In this document: one piece after another, positions 47,013 through 58,500 of the stretch | Layout of the letters: every line of letters begins with the position of its first letter | How positions within the stretch are numbered: the first letter of the stretch is position 1 | From: Amborella trichopoda | Lineage: Eukaryota; Streptophyta; Magnoliopsida; Amborellales; Amborellaceae | Assembly: GCF_000471905.2 (NCBI RefSeq) | Contig: NW_006500327.1 | Span: 820,749 to 884,748, forward strand | DNA length: 64,000 bases | Reading direction: 5' to 3' | The notes under the pieces: model-generated | Told to the model about the DNA's origin: nothing | What the model saw: only the letters and a program-made list of their open reading frames with translations | The model's database searches: none | Made by a program: the position numbers and the translations under genes

Positions 47013-49128
47013 GTGGTAGTTATATTTTATTCTAATGAGGAAGTGAGAAAAAGAAAAAATAGGATGGTATGTGAGAGAAAAAAAAAGTGAGAGATAAAAG
47101 AGAGAGAGAGAGGTGACACATGAAGAAAGAGAGAGATAATAGGGAGATGAAGATAAAGAGTATAGGGAGGGGAACAAAAAACATGAGAGTTGTTTTTATT
47201 TATTTATTTATGTTATTTGAAGTGTATTTAAAGGGAAGAGATCTCTCATTGTAAATAGATTAGAGAATGAGAGTTGAATAAAGTTGATCTTGTGATAAGA
47301 TCTTTTTGGGGTAAATTCCCTTGTAGACCTTGTTTTTGGGGTAGATTCCCTTGCATACCCTGAGAGAGGGTATATTCTCTTGTTAGGGTAGATTCTCTTG
47401 AAGATCATGAAAGATGATATAATATCTCACCTTTGTCATTGTTTTATTTTTTATTTTAAGTATTTTTTTTTCCTACATCAGTTGGTATCAGAGTCATAAG
47501 ATCCGTATTTATATGGAGGGCATTGAGATCTTAGAAGATGTACGAAGCGAAGTTCGTGACATAAATCAGCGGTGACAGCGATTGCATCAAAGATTTGATA
47601 GAATCAAAGAATACCAAGTAAAGAGTATTAGCAAAGTAGTAGAACATGGTCTACGAGATTTCTTTTATATATTACAATCAGAACAAGAGGAAGAAGAATA
47701 TGAAGAGGTAGGTATCGATACAAAAGGCGACACCGATATATAAGAAATTTCAAATATCAATTGAAGAAGAAATTTTGAAAATCAACTATGAAGAAGAAGA
47801 TATGTGTGATGCAACATTTAAAATCCAACCCTGTGAGTTTAAAAGAGAACTCAACTTAGAGCATGAGATCTCAATGTTCTATTTTGATAAGCGTAAAGCC
47901 TTTGATGAATGAGCCATAAATTGAAGAAAAAATACCACAGATAATGTTAAGGCTTCATCACCAACTTTTGAGAAGGCCCTTACAAGATTTGAGTTTGATA
48001 AGCTCAAGGTCGAGCTTCTCCCAACCCAGGGAGAATGATCCAAAAAAAAAAATTGGACTTTCTTTATGTTTTATTTTTAATTAGGGGTAAGAAGAGATAA
48101 GTCAAGAGGGCTTAATTGGGTGTGTGATTTGTTTTGGGAAGACATATCTTTTTAGTTTAGATAATAACATATAGATAAAGTAAGAATCTTTTGGTTTAGG
48201 AAATAATAAGTGGTAGTTATCTTTTATTCTAATGTGAAAGTTAGAAAGAGAGAAAATAGGATGGGACGTGAAAGAGAGAAAAAGCGAGAGAGACAATAGG
48301 GCGAGATAGGTGATGCGTGCGGAAAGAGAGAGAGAAAATAGGGAGATGAAGAGAGAAAAAATAGGGAAGGGAAGAAAAAACGTGAGAGAGTTTTTTTTTA
48401 GTTATTTATTTATTTTATTTGAAATGTAGTTAACAGGAAGAGATCCCTCTTTGTAAAGAAATAAGAAAATGATCAGAAAATGAGAATTAAATAAAGTTGA
48501 TCTTGTGATAAGATCATTTTGAGGTGGATTAAAGTTGATCTTATGATAAGATCTTTTTGAGGTGGATTTCCTTGCTTACCTTGTTTTGGGGTGGATTCTC
48601 TTGCCACCCTGAGAGATGGTATATTCTATTGTTGGGGTGGATTTCCTTGCGGACCTTGAGATAGGGTATAATATCTTACCTTTGTCATTGTTTTATTTTT
48701 ATTATAAGTAATTTTTTTCTCCCTGCATCATAAATAATACATCTTGTAATGCAGTTTTGGATCATCAATTTTCAAGTTTTCATAGATCTGCTCGATATAC
48801 ACTATTTTTGAAGATTTAAATTTATAAGTAAAGATGAAAATATATTTTAAGGCTATCACAAATATTTCCAGTATTGAAACTACATTTCTCAACACTATTT
48901 TGAAGGTGTGTTTACTTTGACTGTTTAGAGCCTCGACTCTAAACAAACCGCACCCTTTGTTAAAATGGGCTTCCTTCATGAGTCTAAGTTTTTTTAATGC
49001 CTAGTCTACTCAATCTCGAAAAGGAACCCACCAAAAGTCTCCTTTTAGCATACTAACTAGTCGTTGATCTTAGGTTTTGTAATAATCTTAAAAATTTCAA
49101 AAAAAAAAAAAAAAAAACTTTTAATAAG

Positions 49129-50787
49129 TGATGGTCCATACGAGCATGATGGTCCTTAGGACCATCACTACTTTCAAAAGCTTTTACCTTCATTTGGTTT
49201 AAGCTTTGTTGCATTGCCATGTCCTTTAGTGGACGTGGTTTTTATGTGTTAAAGGTGGACATTTACGCTACACCTCATACATGAGGTGGAGGCGTTTTAA
49301 AAAGATTTAAATAGGGTGAAGGGTAGGGCATCGCCTTACAGAACTCCACTCTCGCTCTCCCTCTTATAAACACAGTGAGCTCCTCTCTCTAGCTAAATTT
49401 TTATCGGAAGCTCCCTCTCAAATATTTTAGGTAAGTGACCTCATTGTCTTGAAAAATAATCTTTTTAATAAAATTGTGATATTTTATCTATGTAAGAAAT
49501 TTTAAATGCTGTAAATTCTTATAAATAAATTTATTTTTCTTATCTATCGTTAGAGAATTTTGGATACTGTAAAATTATTAGAACTAAATGTGATATTTCT
49601 TCTTTTCGTAAAATTGTGAGATTTCTTTCTACTATTTTTGAATATTTAGACATTGTAAAATTCATGTGCAAATGACTGCCTTATTATTTGAAAACTGATA
49701 TTTTTGCATTTGATTATAGCATTGTCTGTGAAATGTTTATTTGCGAATTGACATCTCATAAATTGTGATAAATCCGTATTCTTGGATTTCTATAAGAGTT
49801 TTTCTATACATACTAGATTGGCAATTATGCTAGATTGTCTTTACGAACTGCTACCTTTCTGAATTTGAGACCAAAATATTTGACTGGGTATTTTAGAAAT
49901 GTTAGTGAAAGTGACTGTTATTAATGGTTTCAATGAAAATTCATATTAATAATTACGGTGATATGTTGAGTACATGATATTGCTGCTTTTGAATGTTTAA
50001 AGAGATTTAGGAATGCTTTAAGTATGCACGTGGACTCATCAGGTTCGCCGGTGAGGTATAAGTGGACCTATCCGGTACACCGTTAGGGATTAAGTGGACT
50101 CATCCGGTACACCGGTGAGGTATAAGTGGACCTGCAGGAATTAAGTGGACCTATCTAGGACGCCGATAGGGATTAAGTGGACCCATTAGGACGTTGATGG
50201 GGTATATAAGTGACCTACTCGGGACTCCAGTAGGGTATATTTTGAAATACTTTGAATTATGCACTGCCGTTAAAATGTTATACGCATTTCAATTATTCGA
50301 ATTATACTTAATTATGCATTTTTGAAAGTGAAACTGTTGATGCATTTCTGTTAGTAGATCTCCTTTTATAAAATATTGATATCTTTCAACCATGATTATT
50401 TTTAGGATTATGATGATCACTTACTGAGTAGCCAAACTCATCAAACTATGGTAAACATTTTTTTCAGGATAACTGCGGTTTCATTTTGAGTGCTCGTCAA
50501 GATCAACTTTGGAAGATATTGTAATTGTACTTAAACTCTCTTTTATTACTTTGTAAGAATTCACCATTGTAAATTTGTCCTGTCAAGAGATGTATATATG
50601 TTTAGACCTTTATGTTAATATTAGTTATGAACAGAGTTTATATAATAATCCTAAAATTTTGAAAAAAAAAAAAAACAAATAAAAGGGGGTTTTGATTTTG
50701 ATTCAATGCATGGTAGATATCTAAAATTGCTTTGTTTTGACTGTCACATCTCAGGAATATCAGTATTGTAAATTCTTGGGGTATGAT
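49129..50787 (+). mobile_element. Solo-LTR-like repeat X (copy 1) with minisatellite
   Basis: It starts about TGATGGTCCATACGAGCATG and ends ..AAATTCTTGGGGTATGATA. Other copies end GGGGTGTGACA, that is, the TGTCACACCCC..-type end common in plant LTRs. A TATA-like CTTATAAACAC lies at 49360. An AT-rich insertion appears near 50640-50735 relative to the copy at 62173. There is no coding capacity. The copies at 61357-64000 confirm that it is a repeat. Borders and class are inferred. Confidence 0.55.
50030..50240. repeat. 32-bp minisatellite within repeat X
   Basis: About seven units beginning GTGGACTCATC or GTGGACCTATC, each continuing with a CCGGT..CGCCGGT-like core and ending GGTATAA or GGATTAA; unit 4 is shortened to 19 bp. 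The same array is at 62268-62477 in another copy of X. Confidence 0.9.
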
Positions 50788-52900
50788 AGGTTTTGTAAAA
50801 TAATTAACCAAAAAAAAGGACTCAAAGAACAAAATAAAGAAAGAAAATAATATGATTTAATTAAAAGAAAATGAATAGAAATGGTAAAAAAAGAAAAGTA
50901 AATGGAAAGAAACCACTCAAGAAGACTGATAAATCATATATAAATGAAATAGTTGTCATAAGCATCGTGGTTGAAATATTACTGAAATTGAATACTGAGG
51001 ACTGAATGCAAACTATTATCTGATATGATAATATACTGTTCTAGGTTTCTTGAGGGTCAGATCTAGGATGTCTGAGATTTTTCTCTTCTTCTCAAAGAGT
51101 CTATAAGCCTTTCAGAGTTAGGAGCTCTCATTAGAAAGCCCCTTGAAATTTTCTCAGAGATCTCTTGAAGCTCTAAGAGTTTCTGGAGGCTCCAATTAAT
51201 AACCCTAATTTATATAGTTTGGAGATTAGGGATCTTACGAATTAAAAGATGCAGGATTACAATTTTGAATATGCATAAAACTATAATATAAAAATGTGTA
51301 GAGGATAGATATGGAATTAAGTAAGTTCGTTACTGTGGAGGACCATATAGTTGTTTTAGATATTGTTTGGTATTTTGCCCATGACTTTCAAAACGTATAT
51401 TGGAATTTAGTGATTTTTGGACCGGTCGAAAGCTCCCGACAACATGGAATAGGTCTTATATGCCAATGAGTGAGATCCCTAGGCTGAATCTTATGGGAAG
51501 TACAAGGTATTAGTATGGTTTATTCTTGTATCTAAGGGGTGCTACAATATATAAGAGGTTTCCTATAGGTAATTAGGAGTCCTACTTATGGTCTAAGAAG
51601 AAAAAATTGCCAAAACCAGGTCTAGAATACTGAGATAGATCTCAAGTGTCTACCTCATCAATGGGCCACAAAGATGGCTTTTTACAAGGCAACCACATAC
51701 GAGGCCATACCTCATGTTGATATAGGCCTCTTGGAAGACATACTTGAGGTTCTTTCAATATACATAGCTTTGTGGCTTCTCTCATCAAATCTTCATCATA
51801 GTCTCTTTGTGCAACCACACCATATGCACCTCCTAGGTACCCCACATCTTACTGTACTAAGCCCCTTTGGTCCAACCATCCAACCTTGATCCCTAGCTCC
51901 CTTATCCTTTTCAAGTCGACCTCATCACGTATGCCTCTACCTTTATGAGGTTTTTTAGACCATTGAAATTAAATAGGACACAACCTTCTCCCAATATGTC
52001 AATCAATGTCTTCCACTCGTAGGTATTAAGATTGAAGGATTTTTTGGTCCCTTCCATTTCCACCGTGAATCTAAATATTATTAAATTAACTCCTGTTGCG
52101 ACCCCTACCTATTGAGATCAGCCTACCACAATGATCTGTGATCTATCTAAAACTTTGTAAGTCCAGCTTTTATAAAAAATATAGAATGATTTTGAGCTCA
52201 ATTGCTAAATAGCGTTCCCCTAAATCTCTAATATTTCTATTGTCATATAGGTCTCATGTGTATGAATAATGCCCTCTACGCTAAAAAGCCCCTCTAAATC
52301 AGTAGCATCTTAGTGTTCAAAGCTCTTAAAGCCAAAGCCATAGCCTATCATTGTCTTTCAATGTGCAGATACCTAGTTTGGTATTGACAAATTTTCCTGA
52401 ATTTCTAGGTCTCAAGGCATAGAAATTGATCCCTAAGCCATAAAAAAAGCATTAAAAATGCCTATCTAAACCCCTAGGGACCACACTAGCTCAACGCACT
52501 AGAAACCGATATAAGCCATAAGGATCCCGGTCCTAATCTAGCTAAAATATTCTAGAAATTTATCTAAATACCATGAAATTCCAGTCTTAGGAAACCCAAA
52601 CTTCAAAATGGAATGTTTTACAGTCAAGAGGAAAGGAAGTATTCAGAAAACCGTCAAACCACATGAATTTGATCAAAAGTAGCAAGTAAACATCCTTAAA
52701 ATCAAAATCCTTAGAAAATCTATTTATAAGGATTGATGTCGGCTCTGCCGTTGATTTAAGAGAAGATCTATTCATATATGAATAGATCAGCTCTTAGATC
52801 AGAGTTTAATTGATCGCATTTCTCTATCACATCTTTGAGTAATGAGTTTGTAGTGTCAGATCTGGGGATCTTCACTCGAAGATCTATGATTTTTCCTCGT
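50788..52900. other. Intergenic, no gene seen
   Basis: No domain-bearing frame. The frames at 51642-51845 and 51674-51889 overlap on opposite strands and are unsupported. Confidence 0.4.
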
Positions 52901-52906
52901 AAACAG

Positions 52907-53105
52907 ACATATATAGGATGGGTCTAAGGTAGGACCTACGACTTAAGCCATTTATGGGCATCTGTTGTTGGTCAAAACCTAAGATAGATATATGATGAGT
53001 CTAAGGTAGGACCTTCGACTTGAGCCATATTGTGGGCATCTATTGTCGGTCAAGATCTATGACGGATATAAGATGGGTCTAAGCAAGGACCTTCAACTTG
53101 GGCAT
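52907..53105. repeat. Tandem repeat, about 76-bp unit, 2.5 copies
   Basis: The units share ATATA(G/T)GATG(G/A)GTCTAAGGTAGG, ACTT(A/G)AGCCAT and GGGCATCT(G/A)TTGT(T/C)GGTCAA. Non-coding. Confidence 0.8.
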
Positions 53106-53161
53106 CCTCCAGTTTGAGATGATCAACGGAAGGGAAACCACATTTTCTGATGGGTTTTGAA

Positions 53162-53546
53162 GGTTTTTATAAGGCCCCTCCTTATACTGTAGAAGTAAGG
53201 TGCACCATTAAAATTTGATGGAGATGTAGTTACTATGTCTAAAACCTTATGATGGCTTGAAAATCTAGTTTTATCCCTAATTATGAAATTTTAAATTTTA
53301 AAATTTAAATATGGTATAGATTGAACATATCTATAAACATTTGAAAATCTTGAAAATCATTGGTCCAGGTAACTTGTTACAAGATACACTATTTTGGGAC
53401 TTAAAATTCATTTTTCTTCATATCCATATATTTTGAGGTCTAAGAAATCAAATGGAGGGTTCTCTAACTTTATAGCACTCTCTTTGAGAAGTTGAGATGC
53501 CCCTTACTTCAATAGTGTGAAGTTGCAACCTTATATAAACTTTTCC
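53162..53546 (+). mobile_element. MULE-like MITE, family B
   Basis: It ends GAAGTTGCAACCTTATATAA and then ACTTTTCC like the other family B copies. The interior AAACATTTGAAAATCTTGAA and TTTTTCTTCATATCCATATA blocks match. The left end (TTTTTATAAGGCCCCTCCTT) is diverged. Confidence 0.65.
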
Positions 53547-53879
53547 TTGAATCCATATTGCCCCTCTACAAAATTGCAATTTCCTCCTACCTAAAAGACC
53601 CCACACGTAGTACCTACCACTAAAATTTCTTCACAGTAAATCCCTTCCACTATTTGTCTTTGCATCTACCCCCTAAGTGAAATGTTTAAACAATCTAGAA
53701 CAAAAAAACTTTTGTCCCAGTTTGCTTAAAACTTTTACACAGTGTTTAGATGCGAAGAAAAAATATGGCAAGGAAATTGTTGAGGAAATTTTTTAGAGGG
53801 GTTCCGACATTTAGATCTTTTAGGAAGGGGGCATAAAGAGTTTTCCCTTTATCTTTGACATGCTATTTTAGTTATGACA

Positions 53880-54125
53880 TTTCAACTTGGGTTTGATTGG
53901 TTAAAGCACTAGGTCCTATGTTTGATTCCTACCACTAAACTTAAAAAAAAATATCTTAATTTGGGATATTAAACTGTAGAGGGCCTTGTGCATTTATTGT
54001 GGGCAGGTTATTTCAGATTATGGGATTTCGTTTGGCCTTATTTGGTTGCCATGATGATTTTTGGAGCACTACGTCCTAAATTGGAATCCCATAGCAAAAT
54101 TATAAATAAATAGATAAATAAATAA
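53880..54125. repeat. SINE-like segments with A-rich tails
   Basis: TTTGATTGGTTAAAGCACTA followed by ATGTTTGATTCCTACC and an A-run (53941-53951), then a similar TTTGGTTGCCATGATG.. with TTGGAATCCCATAGC and an (AAAT)n tail (54105-54125). The order of A-box-like, B-box-like and A-rich tail suggests tRNA-derived SINEs, but both are degenerate. Confidence 0.35.
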
Positions 54126-54232
54126 AAGAACCAAAATTATCTTAATTTTTAAGACTGTGGTTGTGAGGTCCTTGTGCCTCGCGCATTGAACTAAGAGGCC
54201 AAATCCCTTAAATGAATTTGCATCATGATGCC

Positions 54233-56307
54233 TATTGGGACGTGATGCCAAAATTACTCCTATTTAGTGTTTACTCTTTATTGAGGGGTAATTCCATCAC
54301 ATGAAAAGACCTTTTTGGAGGCCCATAAAAATGAATTTAAAGAGAAACATAAGAAAAATGTAGAGAGGTTTATGGGAGATAGCGATTGGGGGCTTGTTGC
54401 ACAAACCCTAGCACCATTGTGTCTTTCTATAGGGCCGGATTTTATCGGAATACTCTTACGGCAACAATGTTTGTCGATGGAGCAAAAAAATGAGTCGATC
54501 GATAATGTTATTGTATGAGGTAATCTCTATAATACCTACATACTTGTAAATTTTTTCCATTGATAGCGAAACATTTCTTTGCCTATTGCCGGTGGATGTA
54601 GTCCGATTTTGGGTGAACCACTTATATTGTGTGTTTATGATGCTTTGATTATGATGTATAGTATGTAGTTGTGCCATTAGAGTTCTTATCTTACTTTTTC
54701 GAAATTTCAACATATTTTTACCAAATTTACTTCACCATATATTTGATTCAGATGTTCGATTTCTTGGGTGATCGGCAAATTGGTTTTGAGGTATTAGATA
54801 TGTTGTAGTAGGGGGGTTCACAACAATAAGAGGTAATCAAGCTAGCCTCGGTTCCTCGTTTCCAACAAGTGGTTTCATGGCTCAAGGGAAGTGTATAATA
54901 ATTTGGGAAGAAGTGGAGAAGTTTGATGGAAGATATGATTTTGAACTTTGAAAAATAAAAGTTTGATATATTAAGTGTTATGACTTAAGTGTTATATATT
55001 ACTTTAGTGTTGATTTTGATCATTGTCATGGTTAGTATAAGATTTGTTGTTTAATTTGTTTGTGGTTTTTTTTATTGGCTTGTGTTTAGCCTAGGAAGAA
55101 AATTTTGGAATGGATTGAGGGTATTTCAAAATTTGAAGAGTATGAGCAAGCATTTCCAAGGCCGTGAACATAAACAAAGCTTCGTGGGAGAGACTTATGC
55201 ACAAGATATTGGTGCTATGAGATCAAGCACCAGTTGTGCTTGTAGGTGTGTAAAAAATGATTCACGTAGAGCATATGTGAAGGCAAGATGACCTCAAGAA
55301 CTCAATGATGAGAGTATTAAATAAGGTGGAGTTTGCATAAGAAGAACAAGCATGAAGAAAGATGAGCAAGACATGCGTATGGCTATTGGACTAAAGAGCT
55401 CGTGACATTGGCTAAATTTATCTAGATTATTCAAAAAGGGAATAACTGGATATGATCGGCATGGAAAGGGTGTGATTTTACATCGAGGTGAAGATTGTTG
55501 GAATGTGATGCCAAAATCACTCCCATACAGTATTTCCTCTTTATTAAGGGGTAATTTTGTCATGTGAAAAGAGCCTTTTATGGAGGCTCATAAAAATGAA
55601 TTCTAGATAGAGAAAAACATAAGAGAAGTGCAGAGAAGTTCTTAGGAGGTAGAGATTGGAAGTTTCTTGCACAAACCCTAACACCATTATGCCCTTGTAT
55701 TGGGCCGGATTTCATCAGAATTTTCTTGTGGCGACGGTGTTAGTCGACGGAGAGAAACAAAGAGTCCATTGATGTTGTTATTGCAGTAGGAAAATTAATT
55801 TGATTGTATGAGGTAATCTCTATAAAACCTACAAACTTGTAAATTTTTTCCATTGGTATTATTGGGTCAGATTTCATCAGAATTTCCTTGTGGTCATGAT
55901 ATTAGTCAACGGAGACAAAGCAAAGAGTCGATTGATGATGTTATTGCAATTGGAAAATCAATTTGATTTTTTTTTACCATTGTATGAAGTAATTTCTACA
56001 AAACCCACAAACTTGTAAATTTTTTCCATCGGTACTTAATCATTTCCTTGTCGGTTGCATGTGGATATGGCTTGATTTTGGATGAACCACATATATTGTA
56101 TATCTATAGTGCTTTGATTATGATTTGTAATATGTGGTTGTGCTATTATGATTTGTAATATGTGGTTTCTATTTGCTTTCTCTTAATTTCATCATATTTT
56201 ATCAAATCTACCGCACCATATATTCGATTATTGGGTGTTAAATTTATTAGAATCAATTTGCAGTGATTGGCAAGTTTCGAGGTATTAGATATGTTGTATT
56301 GGGGGTT
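54233..56307 (+). mobile_element. Non-autonomous Ty1/copia-type LTR element
   Basis: The 5' LTR is 54233-54825 (TATTGGGACGTGATGCC.. to ..GGTTCACAACA) and the 3' LTR is 55496-56307 (TGTTGGAATGTGATGCC..). They align along their length, sharing GCACAAACCCTA(G/A)CACCATT, GGGCCGGATTT(T/C)ATC and AACTTGTAAATTTTTTCCAT. The 3' LTR carries an internal duplication of about 130 bp and lacks its last bases. The tract GAGGTGAAGAT before the 3' LTR is the usual copia polypurine tract, and TGTTG..CAACA are usual copia ends. The interior (670 bp) has a gag-like trace, ..EKFDGRYDFEL.., and no pol. It ends 28 bases from the stop codon of the neighbouring dehydrogenase gene. Confidence 0.75.
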
Positions 56308-56334
56308 AAGCCATAAGCCAACATTAACATGTAA

Positions 56335-57165
56335 CTACTTGAGACCAAATCTTTTGGCAAAGAATAAATCCCTCGCCCACCTAGGTGACCAAGCCAACAT
56401 TGTGAATAGTCCTGTCATGTGCCCAAACACAATCTGCTTCGGGGGTGGCCGGACCCCAAGCACCCTACGAGCAACATGTCTTGCGAACACAGCAGCATCT
56501 GTTGCCTTGCTCCCTTGCGAGGCCCTCGCCCTCTCGGCAATGGCTTCTTCGTATTTTGCATACAATCTCCAGTGTTGTTTACCCAGCTCCTCAGTGTTAG
56601 CCTTCCCGAGCCCTGACCTCACTGCACCAGGCACCACTAGCACCACATGCATTCCAAGTGGCTTGAGCTCGGCCCTCAAAACCTCTGTGAATGCATGCAC
56701 TGCGGCCTTGCTAGCGCAGTATCCTCCAGCCCAGGGAGTCGGAGCCCACCCGACTACACTCCCTATGTTCGCTATTGTGCCAGACCCTTGTGCCACCATG
56801 TGAGGGACCACTGCTTGAGCCACTCGGATTTGACCTAGTACATTCACCTCCCAAACTTTGCTTAATTGATCCAAGGGGACCTCTGCTAATGGTCCTGTGC
56901 AGCCAATGCCAGCATTGTTTATGACTATGTCGATCCTGCCCGAGTCTGCTAAAATTCCAGAGATTCCATTAGTGACACTGTCATCGGAGGTGACATCCAT
57001 TTCTAGTTTACTTACATTTTCGGGCAAGCCTGCAATCTCGTGAACCCGAACCGCGATGTCGGAGGCGTAGACTCGGCATCCTTTTCCGGCAAAGGCTAGA
57101 CAATATTCATAGCCTATGCCACCTTTGGCACATCCAGTGACCAAGACCACCTTTTGCTCCTTCAT
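56335..57165 (-). CDS. Short-chain dehydrogenase/reductase, classical type (AYR1-like)
   Basis: A 276-residue intronless enzyme. The Rossmann nucleotide-binding motif TGCAKGGIG is at residues 10-18, NNAG at 83-86, and the catalytic tetrad is Asn108, Ser136, Tyr149 and Lys153 (YCASK), followed by the PG motif at 179-180. Asp36 at the end of the second strand (YASD) is the position that in classical SDRs favours NAD(H) over NADP(H). The overall pattern, with a KGGIG glycine motif, fits the plant proteins annotated as NADPH-dependent 1-acyldihydroxyacetone phosphate reductase-like, but the substrate cannot be deduced. There is no signal peptide; the C-terminal GLFTMLAW stretch is moderately hydrophobic and could contact a membrane. 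A copia element lies directly 3' and a hAT element 246 bp upstream of the ATG. Both ends of the frame are intact. A TATA-like ACATAAATCC lies about 60 bp upstream. Confidence 0.9.
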   Translation of the reverse strand: MKEQKVVLVTGCAKGGIGYEYCLAFAGKGCRVYASDIAVRVHEIAGLPENVSKLEMDVTSDDSVTNGISGILADSGRIDIVINNAGIGCTGPLAEVPLDQLSKVWEVNVLGQIRVAQAVVPHMVAQGSGTIANIGSVVGWAPTPWAGGYCASKAAVHAFTEVLRAELKPLGMHVVLVVPGAVRSGLGKANTEELGKQHWRLYAKYEEAIAERARASQGSKATDAAVFARHVARRVLGVRPPPKQIVFGHMTGLFTMLAWSPRWARDLFFAKRFGLK

Positions 57166-57410
57166 GCTGCTTCCTTTTTCTTTTATTGCGTTTCTATGCT
57201 TTTTGGTGTTTTTGAAGGTCTGGTGGGATTTATGTAAGGGGGATTGTAGTCCATGAGACCTCCGCCCTTTGTCTGCTTTTGATTTTTAATTTCAATGATT
57301 TCGACTAGAAATAGGAATATGCTTTATGGATCCGGAATCATGGAAGCAAGATAGCCGGTTATGTAGAATAAGTTATTGAGAAAAAATACAACCATTTTTA
57401 AGGCTCAAAG

Positions 57411-58004
57411 TAGGGGTGGCAACGGGTTGGGCGGACCCAGACTCAGACCCAAAAATATAATGTGGGTCTCAATTCGGCTTTGGACCCAACTGAACCTGAG
57501 TGGACTTGACTAAAAAATTAAAATACCTATGTATTCAAATTTTATCATGGTATATAATTTTGATGTAAAATGTTCTTAGGATTATCTCAAAATCTATTTT
57601 GTTATCTAATTATAACATTTTAAATTTTAAAAATGGCTAAAATCAAGTTGATCTACAAACATATGAAAATTTTGAAAATAGACGGTGTAGATAATATGCT
57701 GTAAAATGCACTATTTCTGAGACTTAAAATCTTTTTAGTTTTCATGGTCATACATCTTGATGTTGAGATGATCAATCAAAGGGTTTTTCAACTTAAAACT
57801 ACCTTTTTCGATGGATTTCTGAGGGGCATCTGTAGTTCTACATTATAAGGTTGCATCCTTATATAAACTTTTTCCTTTTATAAATTCAGAAATATGAGAC
57901 TTGGATCTAGACCGAACCCGGACCCGAATAGCGTTCGGGTCCAAGAATCACCCCACGGTTCCAATTTTTGGACCGAGTCGTGTCCGGGTCCATTGCCACC
58001 CCTG
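57411..58004. mobile_element. hAT-like MITE with a nested family B MITE
   Basis: An exact 8-bp target duplication GCTCAAAG lies at 57403-57410 and 58005-58012. The ends are TAGGGGTGGCAACGGGTTGG and, inverted from the right, CAGGGGTGGCAATGGACCCG. TAGGGGTGGCAA ends are frequent in plant hAT elements. The subterminal parts repeat GGACCC and GGGTCC. A family B MITE (about 57530-57880) is inserted in the middle. It lies in the upstream region of the dehydrogenase gene. Confidence 0.88.
57530..57880 (+). mobile_element. MULE-like MITE, family B, nested in the hAT element
   Basis: It runs TTCAAATTTTATCATGGTAT to ATAAGGTTGCATCCTTATAT and then AAACTTTTTCC, matching the copy at 58923 nearly throughout. 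Its left terminal bases are missing or diverged. Confidence 0.75.
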
Positions 58005-58500
58005 GCTCAAAGTTACACAATGTTAATCGACCATTTCTGATTGTCAAAAAATTCATACTTTCATATATGAACTTTAGAAATTCTTTGCTCCTGACGAAGC
58101 ATAATGTTCATTTGCTCCTTTGAGCAAAACCAAGTTGAGGAATATTTTTAGGGCCATAAATTTTGGGATATAACATCTTCCATTTAACGACCAACCTTGA
58201 AAGAAAATAAAATAAAATCAAATTGTACTTTTTATGTAGTGGAAAACAATACTGTCTCAAGATTGAAAATCTAATTTTTGTGAAAAATTACCATTAGTGA
58301 ATTTTAAGTAGATCTCAACAGTTCAGATCAAAAAAATTTCACCGAGTAATACTACTATTCCTGTGGGAGCAAGCGTATCGCACCCCACCGGATCATAGCC
58401 ATCTGCCCCATAAAAATATATACACATACATGCAGAGATAGGTATACAATGTAACAGGTACAAGTGTCACAAATCGTCCAATCAAGGGAAATTTGTCAAA
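58005..58500. other. Intergenic, nothing recognised
   Basis: AT-rich spacer between two MITEs; no reading frame or element ends. Confidence 0.5.

Larger units (their letters stand above)
44622..48730 (+). mobile_element. Tandem LTR array: LTR-internal-LTR-internal-LTR, non-autonomous
   Basis: LTR A is 44622-45234, LTR B 45804-47480 (638 bp once the hAT insertion is discounted), and LTR C 48036-48730. Each starts TGA(A/T).. and ends TGCATCA or TACATCA. Interior 1 is 45235-45803 and interior 2 is 47481-48035. Each interior begins with a tRNA-iMet-type primer site (TTGGTATCAGAGTC in the second, eroded in the first) and ends with a purine tract AACCCAGGGAGAA before the next LTR. A common frame starts ..EIL(K/E)DVRSEVRDIN.. 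but is full of stops; there is no pol. The flanks GAAAT and TAAAT are an imperfect 5-bp target duplication. The primer and purine tracts resemble those of the element at 3799, so the two families are probably related. Confidence 0.85.
44457..48955 (-). mobile_element. MULE-like MITE, family A (reversed), split by an LTR array
   Basis: An exact 9-bp target duplication TTTGTTAAA flanks the whole unit (44448-44456 and 48956-48964). The left part (44457-44621) starts GGAAAAATTTATAAATACCT and reaches GGATTTCAAGTTTTGGAAAT; the right part (48731-48955) resumes AATAATACATCTTGTAATGC and ends GACTCTAAACAAACCGCACCC. Without the inserted array (44622-48730), the two parts sum to the 390 bp usual for the family. 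Confidence 0.88.

Noticed and set aside
50030-50240. CRISPR-like spaced repeats
   Set aside because: The 32-bp units are contiguous without unique spacers and are in plant nuclear DNA; this is a minisatellite inside repeat X.
56267-56803. 178-residue plus-strand reading frame
   Set aside because: Antisense shadow of the dehydrogenase gene, whose catalytic motifs are on the minus strand.
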